49,472 bases of DNA, taken from NCBI RefSeq assembly GCF_016908635.1, contig NZ_JAFBEG010000018.1:1-49472 (forward strand), read 5' to 3'. The stretch comes from Sporohalobacter salinus (GTDB taxonomy: Bacteria > Bacillota > Halanaerobiia > Halobacteroidales > Acetohalobiaceae). Positions 33,148 through 41,993 of the stretch are shown here, one piece after another. Below the pieces are notes generated by a model that made no database searches, was not told the origin of the DNA, and was given only the letters and a program-made list of their open reading frames with translations. Position 1 is the first letter of the stretch; each line of letters opens with the position of its first letter. A program made the translations under genes and the position numbers.

Positions 33148-35766
33148 TTACTCAATCTCGTCCATATCTCGCCAGTTAGTTCCCACTTTAAGATCTACTT
33201 TAAGCGGTACATCAAGCTGAATTACATCCTCCATTTCTGATTTAACTACTTGCTGTACTTCTTCTAGCTCTTCAGGTGGCACTTCAAAGATCAATTCATC
33301 ATGTACCTGAAGCAGTATCTTTGCATCTAATTCCCGTTCATCTAAAACTTGGGCTGACTTTAACATAGCTAACTTCATAATATCTGCTGCACTACCTTGA
33401 ATTGGAGTATTAATAGCCATTCTCTCACCAAAACTACGTCGGTGATAATTACTGCTATTAATTTCTGGTAGATAACGACGGCGATTTAAAATAGTAGTTA
33501 CATAGCCCTCTTCTTTTGCCTGTTTAATCTGTCGGTCCATATATTCTTTAACTTTAGGATAGCGGTTTAAGTATTGGTCTATGTAATCTTCTGCTTCTTT
33601 TTTGCTGACATTAATATCTTTTGCTAATCCCCAAGGACTTATACCGTAAGCAATCCCAAAATTAATTGCTTTAGCTCGGCGCCGCTGCTCATAACTAACT
33701 TCCGATGCTTCAACTCCAAATACTTCCGCGGCTGTTTTGGTATGAATATCCTGTCCTTCCATGTAGGCATTCATTAAATTTTCATCCTGCGAAATATGAG
33801 CTAAAACTCTTAATTCTATCTGTGAATAGTCAATGGCCAATAACTCTTTTCCTTCTTCAGCTATGAATACCTTCCTAATCTCGCGGCCTTCTTCGGTTCG
33901 AATCGGTATATTTTGAAGATTAGGATCAGTACTACTAAGTCTACCTGTAGCTGTTACTAATTGATTAAAAGAAGTATGAATTCGATCAGTTTTAGGATTA
34001 ATTAAATCCGGCAATGGATCAACATAGGTTGATTTTAATTTTTGATACTTACGATACTCCAAAATCAAAGGCACAATTTCATGCTTATCCTCTAGTTTTT
34101 CTAATACAGAAGCACTAGTAGAATAACCAGTTTTAGTACGCTTAATCACCGGCAGTCCTAACTTTTCAAATAAAATCTTTCCTAACTGTTTAGGTGAATT
34201 GAGATTAAATTCTTCTCCTGCTAATTCATAAGCCTGACTGCGAATCGAATCTAACTTTTCCTTTAGCTTATCTGATAATTCCTGCAACATATCTTTATCA
34301 ACTGCTATTCCATTTAACTCCATCTGGGCTAGAATAGAAATTAACGGTAGTTCCACTTCAACAAAGAGTTCCATTAAATCTTTATTTTCTAGCTTATCAA
34401 TCAATTCTTTTTCTAATTTAAATAAAACTCGCACCTGTTGTACTTCAGCTTCAATCTCACTTTCTACCTCTTCTAATTCCATCTGTAATTGATCGGTTAA
34501 AACGCTCTCAAGATCCTGTTCTTTAGCCGATGGATGTAAAAGGTAATCTGCTAACAATAGATCAAAACTTAATCCTTTAACTTCTACTCCCTGCTCTTTT
34601 AGATAGATTAAATTTTCTTTGGTATTTAGACATAATTTATTAAGCTCAGGATCTTCAAAATAAGGCTTTAATCTATCAATTAATTCAGCTATCTCTAATT
34701 CGGAAGCATCAATATAATAAGCCGTTTCGTTATTAGCTAATGTCAATCCCTCTATCTGCTGTTGATATAATTCAGTACTAGTAAACTTAAATTTAAATCC
34801 AACTTTCTCTGCCTCATTAAGCATTGAAAGTAATTCATCTATCGCTGTTAAGTCTGTAATAATTTCAAACTCGTCAGTAAAGTTAAGAGTTTCGTGACCA
34901 CCAAATTCCTTTAAAAGACTATTAAATTCCAATCTGCTTAGAATATCAACTAACTTATCCTGATCAGGCTCTTCTAATTTAAATTCATCTAGGTCACATT
35001 CAAGGGGAATGTCTAATTTTATAGTTGCTAATTTTTTGCTCATTCTTGCTCTATCTGCCTGCTCTTTTAATGTCTGTTTTCGTTTCTTACCAGACACCTG
35101 ATCAATATTATTTAATACTTCCTCTAAACTACCAAACTGATGGAGAAGTTTAGTTGAGGTTTTCTTACCGATACCATCAACTCCCGGAATATTATCAGAT
35201 TTATCACCCATTAGTCCTTTTTTATCAATCAATTTTTTTGGTTCTAGTTCATACTCTTCTCTTATCTTTTCTAAATCATAATCGACTATATTAGTAATTC
35301 CCCGCTTAGTATATCTAATCTTGACATTTTCTGTTACTAACTGTAAAGCATCCCGGTCTCCAGTTACAATCGTTACTTGATAGTCTTCATCTTCTGCCTG
35401 ACGGGATAAAGTTCCTACAATATCATCGGCTTCATAGCCTTCTAATTCTAACACTGGAATCTTAAAAGCTTCTAAAACCTCTTTCATCAAACCAAACTGA
35501 GGCTTTAATTTATCTGGCGTTTCTTTGCGATTTGCTTTATATTCTTCATACTCTTCATGACGAAAAGTAGGACCAGCCAAATCAAAAGCAACAGCTAAAC
35601 TATCTGGATCCTCTTCCTCAATTAAACGTAATAACATCTTAGTAAAACCAAATACACCATTTGTATACTCACCATCCGAAGTCTGTAAACTGTCTGGTAG
35701 AGCATAAAAAGCACGATGTAACAAACTACTTCCATCTAATAAAAACAACTCTTTTGTGTCTTCCAT
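33148..35766 (-). CDS. polA: DNA polymerase I
   Basis: Repair and Okazaki-fragment polymerase of 872 residues: a 5' nuclease domain (1-290, with YKANRKETPD and GDKSDNIPGVDGIG), a 3'-5' exonuclease-like domain (about 295-460) and the polymerase domain (about 470-872; motif A DYSQIELRVLAH, motif B RRAKAINFGIAYG, motif C LLQVHDELIFE). In the exonuclease-like part the metal-binding DxE motif is replaced by VGFKFKF, so proofreading is probably lost, as in Bacillus-type enzymes. Ribosome site AAAGGAGG. Second gene of its operon. Confidence 0.96.
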   Translation of the reverse strand: MEDTKELFLLDGSSLLHRAFYALPDSLQTSDGEYTNGVFGFTKMLLRLIEEEDPDSLAVAFDLAGPTFRHEEYEEYKANRKETPDKLKPQFGLMKEVLEAFKIPVLELEGYEADDIVGTLSRQAEDEDYQVTIVTGDRDALQLVTENVKIRYTKRGITNIVDYDLEKIREEYELEPKKLIDKKGLMGDKSDNIPGVDGIGKKTSTKLLHQFGSLEEVLNNIDQVSGKKRKQTLKEQADRARMSKKLATIKLDIPLECDLDEFKLEEPDQDKLVDILSRLEFNSLLKEFGGHETLNFTDEFEIITDLTAIDELLSMLNEAEKVGFKFKFTSTELYQQQIEGLTLANNETAYYIDASELEIAELIDRLKPYFEDPELNKLCLNTKENLIYLKEQGVEVKGLSFDLLLADYLLHPSAKEQDLESVLTDQLQMELEEVESEIEAEVQQVRVLFKLEKELIDKLENKDLMELFVEVELPLISILAQMELNGIAVDKDMLQELSDKLKEKLDSIRSQAYELAGEEFNLNSPKQLGKILFEKLGLPVIKRTKTGYSTSASVLEKLEDKHEIVPLILEYRKYQKLKSTYVDPLPDLINPKTDRIHTSFNQLVTATGRLSSTDPNLQNIPIRTEEGREIRKVFIAEEGKELLAIDYSQIELRVLAHISQDENLMNAYMEGQDIHTKTAAEVFGVEASEVSYEQRRRAKAINFGIAYGISPWGLAKDINVSKKEAEDYIDQYLNRYPKVKEYMDRQIKQAKEEGYVTTILNRRRYLPEINSSNYHRRSFGERMAINTPIQGSAADIMKLAMLKSAQVLDERELDAKILLQVHDELIFEVPPEELEEVQQVVKSEMEDVIQLDVPLKVDLKVGTNWRDMDEIE

Positions 35767-35779
35767 AATTAGCCTCCTT

Positions 35780-36262
35780 TTATTTCTGCGGTCGATTATA
35801 AACAGTAACCTTTCTTGCTTTTCCTTGAGGATTAATAATAATTCCTACTATATCCCCTATCTTTAAACTACGAAATGTTGCTACTTCTTCTCGAATCTTA
35901 AAAACTGCTTTAGGAGCAATTCTAATTGGATTATCAACTTTATCATTCATATCATTCATATGTAGTTTAATATAAATTGCTCTCGGACTACTGGAAATTC
36001 TTTTTATTTCACCTTCAATATGCATTTCCCCTACATCTGAACGAGCAATATCTGCATCTGGCTCCTTATTCTTACCAATTATACCATTAATCAAACTAGA
36101 TGCACTTTCCTTAATCATAATAAACACCCTTGATACATCATTAGTTATAGTCCCCCAGTTGATACCTACTGATTCTAATTTACCTGAAAAACCAATCCCT
36201 GAATAAAAGATTATAAAAGATAACATTCCAATTACTAAAAGTATAATAATTAACTTCTTCAT
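35780..36262 (-). CDS. Unknown membrane-anchored protein upstream of polA
   Basis: A 160-residue protein not recognised. It has an N-terminal membrane helix (about 3-22), a short helical linker, then a predicted all-beta domain (about 80-155: MHIEGEIKRISSSPRAIYIK, later FRSLKIGDIVGIIINPQGKA) that resembles an OB-like or barrel fold. Most of the protein should be outside the cytoplasm. Its stop is 13 bases before polA, so it leads the operon although its topology does not suggest a DNA-repair role. Confidence 0.7.
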   Translation of the reverse strand: MKKLIIILLVIGMLSFIIFYSGIGFSGKLESVGINWGTITNDVSRVFIMIKESASSLINGIIGKNKEPDADIARSDVGEMHIEGEIKRISSSPRAIYIKLHMNDMNDKVDNPIRIAPKAVFKIREEVATFRSLKIGDIVGIIINPQGKARKVTVYNRPQK

Positions 36263-36481
36263 TATTTAATCACCTGCCATCTATAATTTGTCACCTTTTA
36301 TTATATTTCAGCAAAGGATGAATAATCCCTGTTAAAATTAGAAATTTAGGGCAGCTTAAGCCTCTTTAGTTAACTTGGCATATATTTTGCATTTCGATCA
36401 TAAATTACATTGACTAAAAGATAGATATTCCTTATCTATTATGATATCATTCTAATTAGAATTTATGAAAGGAGCCCTTCT

Positions 36482-37777
36482 ATGCAGAAAAAAATAATCA
36501 GTATAATATTAAGTGTAATACTTATTATCGCAATTTGTTTACCAGTCATGGCTAATAATCATGCAGTAGATATTAATGGACACTGGGCTGAAACACATAT
36601 AAATGAATTACTAACTAAAGATATTCTATCAACTTATGATGATGGACTATTTAAACCACAACAACCGATTACAAGAGAAGAATTTGCTGTCGGGTTAGCT
36701 AAGGGATTAGACTTAGATATAGTTAGTGTTACTAATCTAACTGATATTCAAAACCATCCGGCCAAAGGATATATTGCCGCTTTGGTTCATAAGGAAATTA
36801 TCACCGGATATCCTGACAATACTTTCCGACCAGAACGGCAAATTTCTAGAGCTGAATTAGTAACAATGCTTATGAGAGCTTTAGAGTTAAATAAGACTGA
36901 AACGGAAATCAATTTAGACGGAATCAAATATAACGATATACCTAAGGAAGATTACTGGGCTAATAATTTCATTAATCTAGCCAGTAAACTAAAAATTATT
37001 AATGGTTATCCAGACGGCAGCTTTAAACCTAATGATCCTGTAACTAGAGCCGAAGCTGCTAAAATGTTAAACCAAACTTTGAAGTTAAGAATAATTGATG
37101 GTAGTTTAAAAGCTGCTTATCCCATATCAAATAAGATTCGAGTTCAAAAATTAGACGGTTCAGAAATGATTTTAGAGATAGCTAATAATGCCTTAATCGG
37201 CCGTAACAACCGTTTAGTAGACTTAGATACTCTAATGACTGATGATAGCCTTCATCTTATTGTTAATAAGTTCAACAAAGTAGAATATCTTAAGGCCTAT
37301 GGTATGGTTACTACTGATGACATAGCTACGGAAGTAAGTGACTTAACTGATGGTGTCTTTAATCCTGAGGAAGTAAAGAAACTATCAAAAGGAGATCTAA
37401 AGGTTATTGAATCTAAAGCCAAAAAACAAGTTAGTGAAATAACCAACGGCTTTGTAACTCCTAATGATCTTGATCTAATTGCTGACGGCAAATATGAACG
37501 TTTAGAACCAAAAATGAGACTAGGAATCCAAATGGAATTAATCAATCAAGGTTTGACTTACGAAGAAGCAAAAGCAATCCTTGATACTGACTGGGATGCC
37601 TTAGAAGACTTTGGTAAAACACGATTAGTAGAAGCAGTTGCTATTCAAGCTGGCCTACCAGTAGATGTAACCGATGCACTCTTAAATCAAAACTGGACTA
37701 GACTTAGAAGATTAGCTGAAATTGAACTAATTCAGAGAGCCACTGCAGAAGTTTTAACTAGCGAGCTTATGTCTTAG
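36482..37777 (+). CDS. Secreted protein with three SLH domains
   Basis: A 431-residue envelope protein. A signal peptide (1-24, ending VMA) is followed by three S-layer homology domains: HWAETHINELLTKDILSTY at about 32, AAL through GYPDNTFRPERQISRAE at about 95, and NNFINLASKLKIINGYPDG at about 160. SLH domains bind cell-wall polymer or pyruvylated glycan. The C-terminal half (about 215-431) is unlike a beta barrel, being helical with repeated short L/E-rich segments, so it is not OmpM. Single gene with its own terminator. Ribosome site AAAGGAG. Confidence 0.9.
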   Translation: MQKKIISIILSVILIIAICLPVMANNHAVDINGHWAETHINELLTKDILSTYDDGLFKPQQPITREEFAVGLAKGLDLDIVSVTNLTDIQNHPAKGYIAALVHKEIITGYPDNTFRPERQISRAELVTMLMRALELNKTETEINLDGIKYNDIPKEDYWANNFINLASKLKIINGYPDGSFKPNDPVTRAEAAKMLNQTLKLRIIDGSLKAAYPISNKIRVQKLDGSEMILEIANNALIGRNNRLVDLDTLMTDDSLHLIVNKFNKVEYLKAYGMVTTDDIATEVSDLTDGVFNPEEVKKLSKGDLKVIESKAKKQVSEITNGFVTPNDLDLIADGKYERLEPKMRLGIQMELINQGLTYEEAKAILDTDWDALEDFGKTRLVEAVAIQAGLPVDVTDALLNQNWTRLRRLAEIELIQRATAEVLTSELMS

Positions 37778-37786
37778 AAATAAAAT

Positions 37787-37817
37787 AAGCCTATTTGAGG
37801 ATTCCTCAAATAGGCTT
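37787..37817 (+). terminator. Terminator of the SLH gene
   Basis: A perfect 14-bp stem (37787-37800 with 37804-37817), 10 bases after the stop. It also lies between two convergent genes and could serve both. Confidence 0.85.
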
Positions 37818-37845
37818 TAATATTATATTTAGACTATATTTTTAA

Positions 37846-38205
37846 TTACAAACAAAAGTTAACAGCTTCTTGACAGCCTGTTGAACAGAAAGGATGAAAT
37901 TCTTTACTGATTATTTTCACTTCACCACAGCTACAACATTTATCTAGTCTCCAGTCGTCTGGAACTTCTATTGCCTGCTGCTGTTTAAATTCTGCCTCTT
38001 TTGTTGTATCCTTCTTCAATTGAAATAAGAATCTTTTTACATCACTTAGCTCAATTTTCCAACTATCATTATCCAATTTGGTGCCCTTTAGATCATCCTT
38101 CTGTAAATAATCAAAGATAACCTGAGAAGTAACTGCCAATAAGTCAGCTACTTCTTCTACATTATAATACTTTCCTGCTCCATACTCGCCTACTCCATGA
38201 TTCAT
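37846..38205 (-). CDS. Excisionase-like HTH protein with C-terminal zinc-binding motif
   Basis: A 119-residue protein. Residues about 11-65 hold an HTH_17/MerR-type helix-turn-helix (YYNVEEVADLLAVTSQVIFDY then WKIELSDVKRFL), a charged linker follows, and the end carries CCSCG...CSTGC, a likely zinc knuckle. The ribosome site GAGGAGG precedes the ATG. The HTH type is shared by excisionases and small regulators, but this one lies outside the tRNA island. Function unknown. Confidence 0.75.
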   Translation of the reverse strand: MNHGVGEYGAGKYYNVEEVADLLAVTSQVIFDYLQKDDLKGTKLDNDSWKIELSDVKRFLFQLKKDTTKEAEFKQQQAIEVPDDWRLDKCCSCGEVKIISKEFHPFCSTGCQEAVNFCL

Positions 38206-38330
38206 TATTTTACCTCCTCTACTTCTCCATACTCTCTACTAAATTATAAATTTACATCATTATATCATTTATTATCCTCATGTCAATCATTTAAAACAAA
38301 ATACTCTGAAAAAATAATTATGATTTCCCC

Positions 38331-38359
38331 TTGCAAAAATCAAATTATTATGTTATTAT
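38331..38359 (+). promoter_or_regulatory. Promoter of tRNA-Leu(CAA)
   Basis: TTGCAA (38331-38336), a 17-base spacer and TATTAT (38354-38359), ending 9 bases before the tRNA 5' end. Confidence 0.7.
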
Positions 38360-38368
38360 ATTGGATGT

Positions 38369-38456
38369 GCCGAAGTGGCGGAATTGGCAGACGCGTTGGA
38401 TTCAAAATCCAATGGGGCCTCGCCTCGTGTGGGTTCGACTCCCACCTTCGGCACCA
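38369..38456 (+). tRNA. tRNA-Leu (anticodon CAA), integration target
   Basis: Eighty-eight bases including CCA. Acceptor arms GCCGAAG/CTTCGGC pair, the anticodon stem TTGGA/TCCAA frames loop TTCAAAA giving CAA, the variable arm is long (class II) and the T loop is standard. It reads UUG. Its last 17 bases recur at 43201-43217, marking it as the integration site of the following island. Confidence 0.97.
38440..38456 (+). repeat. Left copy of the 17-bp attachment-site repeat
   Basis: TCCCACCTTCGGCACCA forms the 3' end of tRNA-Leu(CAA) and is exactly repeated at 43201-43217. Tyrosine recombinases commonly integrate at tRNA 3' ends and duplicate this part. Confidence 0.85.
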
Positions 38457-38741
38457 ATTTATATCTTAATAAAAGCAATGAACCCTGTACTCCCTTGATA
38501 CTATTGGGATTACAGGGTATTTTTATTTTATGATGTATTGAGTTAAAATCAGTTTCGTCGCCCTTTCGCCGACGAGCTAGTCAGCATAGAAAAATACTAG
38601 ATATTACAAATTAATATCTTTTCTAAAAGCATAACAGATTTATTATGCTATCTTATTTTCTTTTGACCTTCCCCCAATTTGTTAGACACCCAGTTAAGCG
38701 ATATAATGGTTTAATATAGTGTCTAATTTAATGGGGGAACC
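38457..38741. other. Intergenic region inside the island's left end
   Basis: Contains the tRNA terminator, a TTCGCC-rich segment with an inverted TCGTCG/CGACGA pair (about 38551-38590) whose relatives occur near the right end, and the IS-end remnant. No gene seen. Confidence 0.5.
38482..38518 (+). terminator. tRNA-Leu(CAA) terminator
   Basis: An 8-bp outer stem (38482-38489 with 38511-38518) with additional inner CCC/GGG pairing, 25 bases after the tRNA, followed by ATTTTTATTTT. Confidence 0.8.
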
Positions 38742-38744
38742 TCA
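38664..38744. mobile_element. 81-bp remnant made of two inward-facing IS ends
   Basis: The left end (from 38664) and the reverse complement of the right end (to 38744) both read TGA-N2-TTCCCCCA, and share TTAGACAC about 20 bases in, with few differences between. Between them only about 30 bases remain. The TGA...C-rich ends with TTAGACA resemble IS3-family (IS150-like) inverted repeats, an assignment from memory. The right end abuts the truncated integrase and provides its TGA stop. It could be a deleted IS or a MITE. Confidence 0.6.
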
Positions 38745-39119
38745 GACCAGTTTATAAGCTTGAACCCAGCCGATACCCTTACTCTTATCTCTAGTGTTAT
38801 AAATAATAAAGTTATCTTGATCTTTAGTTATTTCGGTTTTAGTTTTCAAAAATTTTAAAGCTTCTCTTGCCGCCGAATTGATCTTAATAGTATTTCGCTT
38901 CTGCGTCTTCTGTTCTATTACTTCAAATATAGATTTGATCTCCTGTTCAGAAGTAAATGCATCCTTAACTTTAATCTGAAGTAAATCTCCTATCCTTAAG
39001 CCAAAATTGATTCCACAGACAAACAATACATAGTCCCGCCATTTTTTCCAGTCTCTGAGCAACTTCTTTATTTGCTTAATTTTTTCGCTATCACGAATAG
39101 GTTCCACCCTATTTCCCAT
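38742..39119 (-). pseudogene. Truncated site-specific integrase (tyrosine recombinase)
   Basis: The 125 residues match the start of a short integrase lacking an N-terminal SAM-like domain: NRVEPIRDSEKIKQIKKLL, then YVLFVCGINFGLRIGDLLQIK with the first catalytic Arg in GLRIGDLL. It breaks off at GWVQAYKLV, where a full protein continues for about 60 residues with the His-x-x-Arg and Tyr residues. The stop is the TGA of an IS-type terminus at 38742-38744. The enzyme cannot be active. The ribosome site GGGAGA and start are intact. Confidence 0.85.
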
Positions 39120-39238
39120 GATTATTTCTCCCAGTTTTGTAGATTTTTAAGTAAACGCAAGCATAATAATTTTAATATATGTTAACTTATTTAGCAATGG
39201 ATTATTTTTCTTGTGCCTAAATATTCCAAAAAAATAAA

Positions 39239-39278
39239 AACCCTGACCGCTAAAAATCAAGCAAATGCGATCAGAGTT
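39239..39278 (-). terminator. Terminator of the nitroreductase operon
   Basis: A 12-bp stem with two wobbles or mismatches (39239-39250 with 39267-39278), 20 bases after the nitroreductase stop, followed on the minus strand by TTTTTATTTTTTT. Confidence 0.8.
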
Positions 39279-39298
39279 AAAAAAATTAAATAACTGAG

Positions 39299-40102
39299 TT
39301 AATCACTGAGTTCAGCACTTAGTACATAATCTAAATCTCCACTTGCAGCCCCTTCAATCTTTTTAAATTCTAGAGACTGCTCATAATACTCAGCAGCTAT
39401 TTCTAAATGCTTTAAAGCAATTCCAATATCAACTTTATTTATCTCCCCCAAAAAGTAGCTTTTAATCAAACCTCTATTGTCCAAAAATACATGGATTTTT
39501 TCACCATCTAATTCAAACCGCCAGGGCTGGCTGTTTGCCGCCGAAGGAGCTACCCTTACAGCCTCAAATATCTCCTTTAAATCATCTTCACTGTTTAGTT
39601 GTTCATTATTAATAATAATCTCCGATAAGCTTTTTCTTTTTATTCCCTCAATCTCTTCTCGGTAAGGACTATTATTATTTTCCGGATAACCGAAAGCTAT
39701 TGCAAATAATAATTCATGCTCCTCAGGAATCTCAATCAACTTTTTTACATCTTCTGTTTCAAAATGGCCGCCTAACCAGCAGGTAGCAAGTCCCCTAGTA
39801 GTTAGCTTCAGAACAAATTCTTCTATCATAAATCCTGCATTTTCTCGATATAAATCAGCTGATTCGGAAGTAACCATCAGGTAATGAGGGGCTTTTATTT
39901 TTCCAAAGTTACCGATTAAACCACTCATAACTTCAAATGCCTGATCTCCGTCCTTCATTAAATAAGCGTTCAAATCAATATTATCTAATCCTTCTAGATC
40001 ATTTATTAAATTTTCTATTTCTTTTAGCTCTTCTTCCGATAAACTCTGGTCAGAATAGTTTCTAACTGATTTTCTCTTAAAAATCGCTTCATAAAGATTC
40101 AT
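39299..40102 (-). CDS. Nitroreductase-family flavoprotein
   Basis: A 267-residue FMN-type oxidoreductase with the N-terminal RKSVRNYSDQSLS motif (9-21) and a second half containing VRVAPSAANSQPWRFEL (about 187-205), in the single-chain two-half arrangement of TM-type nitroreductases. It would reduce nitro compounds, quinones or related xenobiotics with NAD(P)H. It ends the island operon downstream of the ABC exporter, suggesting a detoxification partner of efflux. Ribosome site GGGAGGG. Confidence 0.85.
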   Translation of the reverse strand: MNLYEAIFKRKSVRNYSDQSLSEEELKEIENLINDLEGLDNIDLNAYLMKDGDQAFEVMSGLIGNFGKIKAPHYLMVTSESADLYRENAGFMIEEFVLKLTTRGLATCWLGGHFETEDVKKLIEIPEEHELLFAIAFGYPENNNSPYREEIEGIKRKSLSEIIINNEQLNSEDDLKEIFEAVRVAPSAANSQPWRFELDGEKIHVFLDNRGLIKSYFLGEINKVDIGIALKHLEIAAEYYEQSLEFKKIEGAASGDLDYVLSAELSD

Positions 40103-40117
40103 AATTTTCCCTCCCAG

Positions 40118-40887
40118 TTATTGTTTTTTCATCTTAAACGCAAAGACTGCTACTGCATTCAGACAAACTCCAATCACCAATAATACAAGAATATCAAATG
40201 ATAGGCTGTAATTAACCATCATTTCCGCCATTTTACCAGTAAATATTACATTCCGGCAGGCATCAACCGCATAGGTCAAAGGATTTATCGTCATCAAAGA
40301 ACTCATCCAGTTCGGCAGCCCTTCCATTGGGAAAAAAGCCCCGCTTAAAAAAACATAGGCATAATTAAGAAGTTAATAATCATCTGAAAACCTTCCATTG
40401 AATCCATGGGGACTGCAATTAAAATCCCTAGAGAAGTTAAACTAAAGGCAATTAAGAGCATTAGTAATAAAACTTTCACTACCACCATAGGTGTTAAAGT
40501 AATCCCTACCAGCGGAGATAATAACAAGAGAAGAGCCCCCTGTAGCACTGCTACAGAACTCCCGCCCAACGTCTTCCCCAAGGCAATTGAAATTCTAGAC
40601 ACTGGAGCTACCATCACTTCCTTCAAAAAACCAAATTCTCTGTCCCGAACAATAGATAACCCCGAAGAAACAGAAGTAAATAACAGGGTCATACATATAA
40701 TTCCGGGATACATAAATTGAGTATAATCATAAGGCGCCGAAGCAGCAAGTGAATTGGCCAATCCGGTCCCAATTAAAAATAAAAACAACAGCGGCTGCAT
40801 GATCATCCCCAATACTCGAGATTTCTGCCGATAAAATCTTTTTATTTCTCTTAACCAGAGCGTATAAATTGCTACTAGTTCATTCAT
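40118..40887 (-). pseudogene. ABC-2 type permease, frameshifted in an A7 run
   Basis: The exporter's membrane subunit. The upstream piece (40345-40887, 180 residues, start MNELVAIYTLWLREIKRFYR) has the ABC-2 pattern with four helices and ends prematurely at PMFF; the second piece (40118-40327 and a few codons before it) continues as MEGLPNWMSSLMTINPLTYA with the last two helices. Adding one base to the A7 run at 40347-40353 (T7 on the coding strand) joins them through FF-LSGAFFP, giving a normal 256-residue protein. Could be true inactivation, transcriptional slippage or a sequencing error. Confidence 0.85.
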
Positions 40888-40889
40888 TA

Positions 40890-41867
40890 TTATCTGCGCC
40901 CCCTCTTTTTTAAATTATTGCGCATTCTTTCTGTCGCATCTGCTTCTTTTTCTCTTAATTCATGTCCTGTTAGGTGTAAAAACACATCATCCAGCGTAGG
41001 TCGATGGAGAGAAATGGATTTTATTTCGTCCTTAAAATCTTGAACAAACCGAGGAATAAATTCTTCTCCATTTTCCTGTTCAAAATGCAGGTAACCTTTA
41101 TTCTCTTTTACTTCTACCTGATATTTACTTTCAATTTTTTCCTTAGCGGCCTCTATATTCGCCACTCTAGTTTTAATCACATCGCCTCCTACTACCGATT
41201 TGAGTTCTTCCGGTGTATCCAGTGCAATTATTTCTCCATAATCTATAATTGCTATCCGATCACAGTACTCTGCTTCATCCATATAATGGGTAGTCAGAAA
41301 AATGGTAATATCTTTTTCGTCTTTTAACTGATAGATATACTCCCAAATTCGATTTCGGGTTTGAGGGTCTAAACCCAACGTCGGTTCATCCAAAAACAAT
41401 ACTTTAGGATAATGAAGTAATCCTCGAGCAATCTCGAGGCGCCTCTTCATCCCACCGGAAAATTTCTTTACTAAATCATTTACCCGATCATCTAATTCAA
41501 CCATTTCTAGCACTTCTGCTATTCTTTCTTCCCTGACTTTTCTATCCACTCCGTACATATTGGCATGAAATTTTAAGTTTTCATAGGCAGTAAGATTTTC
41601 ATCCACACTAGGTTCCTGAAATACCAATCCAATTGATTGCCTGACCTCACCAGGATTATCCATTGTATCATGTCCATTCACCACCGCCTGCCCCGAAGTA
41701 GGCTCAATAAGAGTACAGAGCATCTTAATAGTAGTTGACTTCCCAGCTCCATTCGGGCCCAGGAAACCAAATAATTCTCCCTGCTTAACTGCAAAATTAA
41801 TCCCTCTTACTGCTTCAATCGAACCGAAATTTTTGGCTAAGTTATTTACTTCAATAACACTATTCAT
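40890..41867 (-). CDS. ABC exporter ATPase, DrrA/daunorubicin-resistance type
   Basis: A 325-residue ATP-binding subunit with Walker A GPNGAGKST, signature FSGGMKRRLEIA, Walker B VLFLDEPTLGLDPQTR and a C-terminal extension (about 220-325) containing SLHRPTLDDVFLHLTGHELR, the mark of drug-resistance DrrA-type ATPases. It starts behind AGGAGGAG with a longish 13-base spacer and ends 2 bases before the permease. An operator-type palindrome lies just upstream of its -10. Operon: ATPase-permease-nitroreductase. Confidence 0.92.
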   Translation of the reverse strand: MNSVIEVNNLAKNFGSIEAVRGINFAVKQGELFGFLGPNGAGKSTTIKMLCTLIEPTSGQAVVNGHDTMDNPGEVRQSIGLVFQEPSVDENLTAYENLKFHANMYGVDRKVREERIAEVLEMVELDDRVNDLVKKFSGGMKRRLEIARGLLHYPKVLFLDEPTLGLDPQTRNRIWEYIYQLKDEKDITIFLTTHYMDEAEYCDRIAIIDYGEIIALDTPEELKSVVGGDVIKTRVANIEAAKEKIESKYQVEVKENKGYLHFEQENGEEFIPRFVQDFKDEIKSISLHRPTLDDVFLHLTGHELREKEADATERMRNNLKKRGRR

Positions 41868-41931
41868 TATCTAAAATCAACTCCTCCTGATAAAATTTAT
41901 AACTATTTTTTAACCAATAAAAAAGTTGACA

Positions 41932-41957
41932 ATTATAAATAGTTGGGGAATCAACTA
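41932..41957 (-). promoter_or_regulatory. Exporter promoter with MarR-type operator
   Basis: On the minus strand TATAAT (41937-41932) forms the -10. Immediately upstream TAGTTG-N6-CAACTA (41940-41957) fills the spacer where RNA polymerase binds. The same palindrome occurs twice upstream of the marR gene. Repression of the exporter by that MarR is inferred. Confidence 0.7.
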
Positions 41958-41993
41958 AATCTGTAAAATTTTTATCTATTTTGCCTACGCAGT

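Noticed and set aside
38197-38469. Open frame running through tRNA-Leu(CAA)
   Set aside because: The frame overlaps a clear tRNA and its promoter; the translated part is tRNA sequence.
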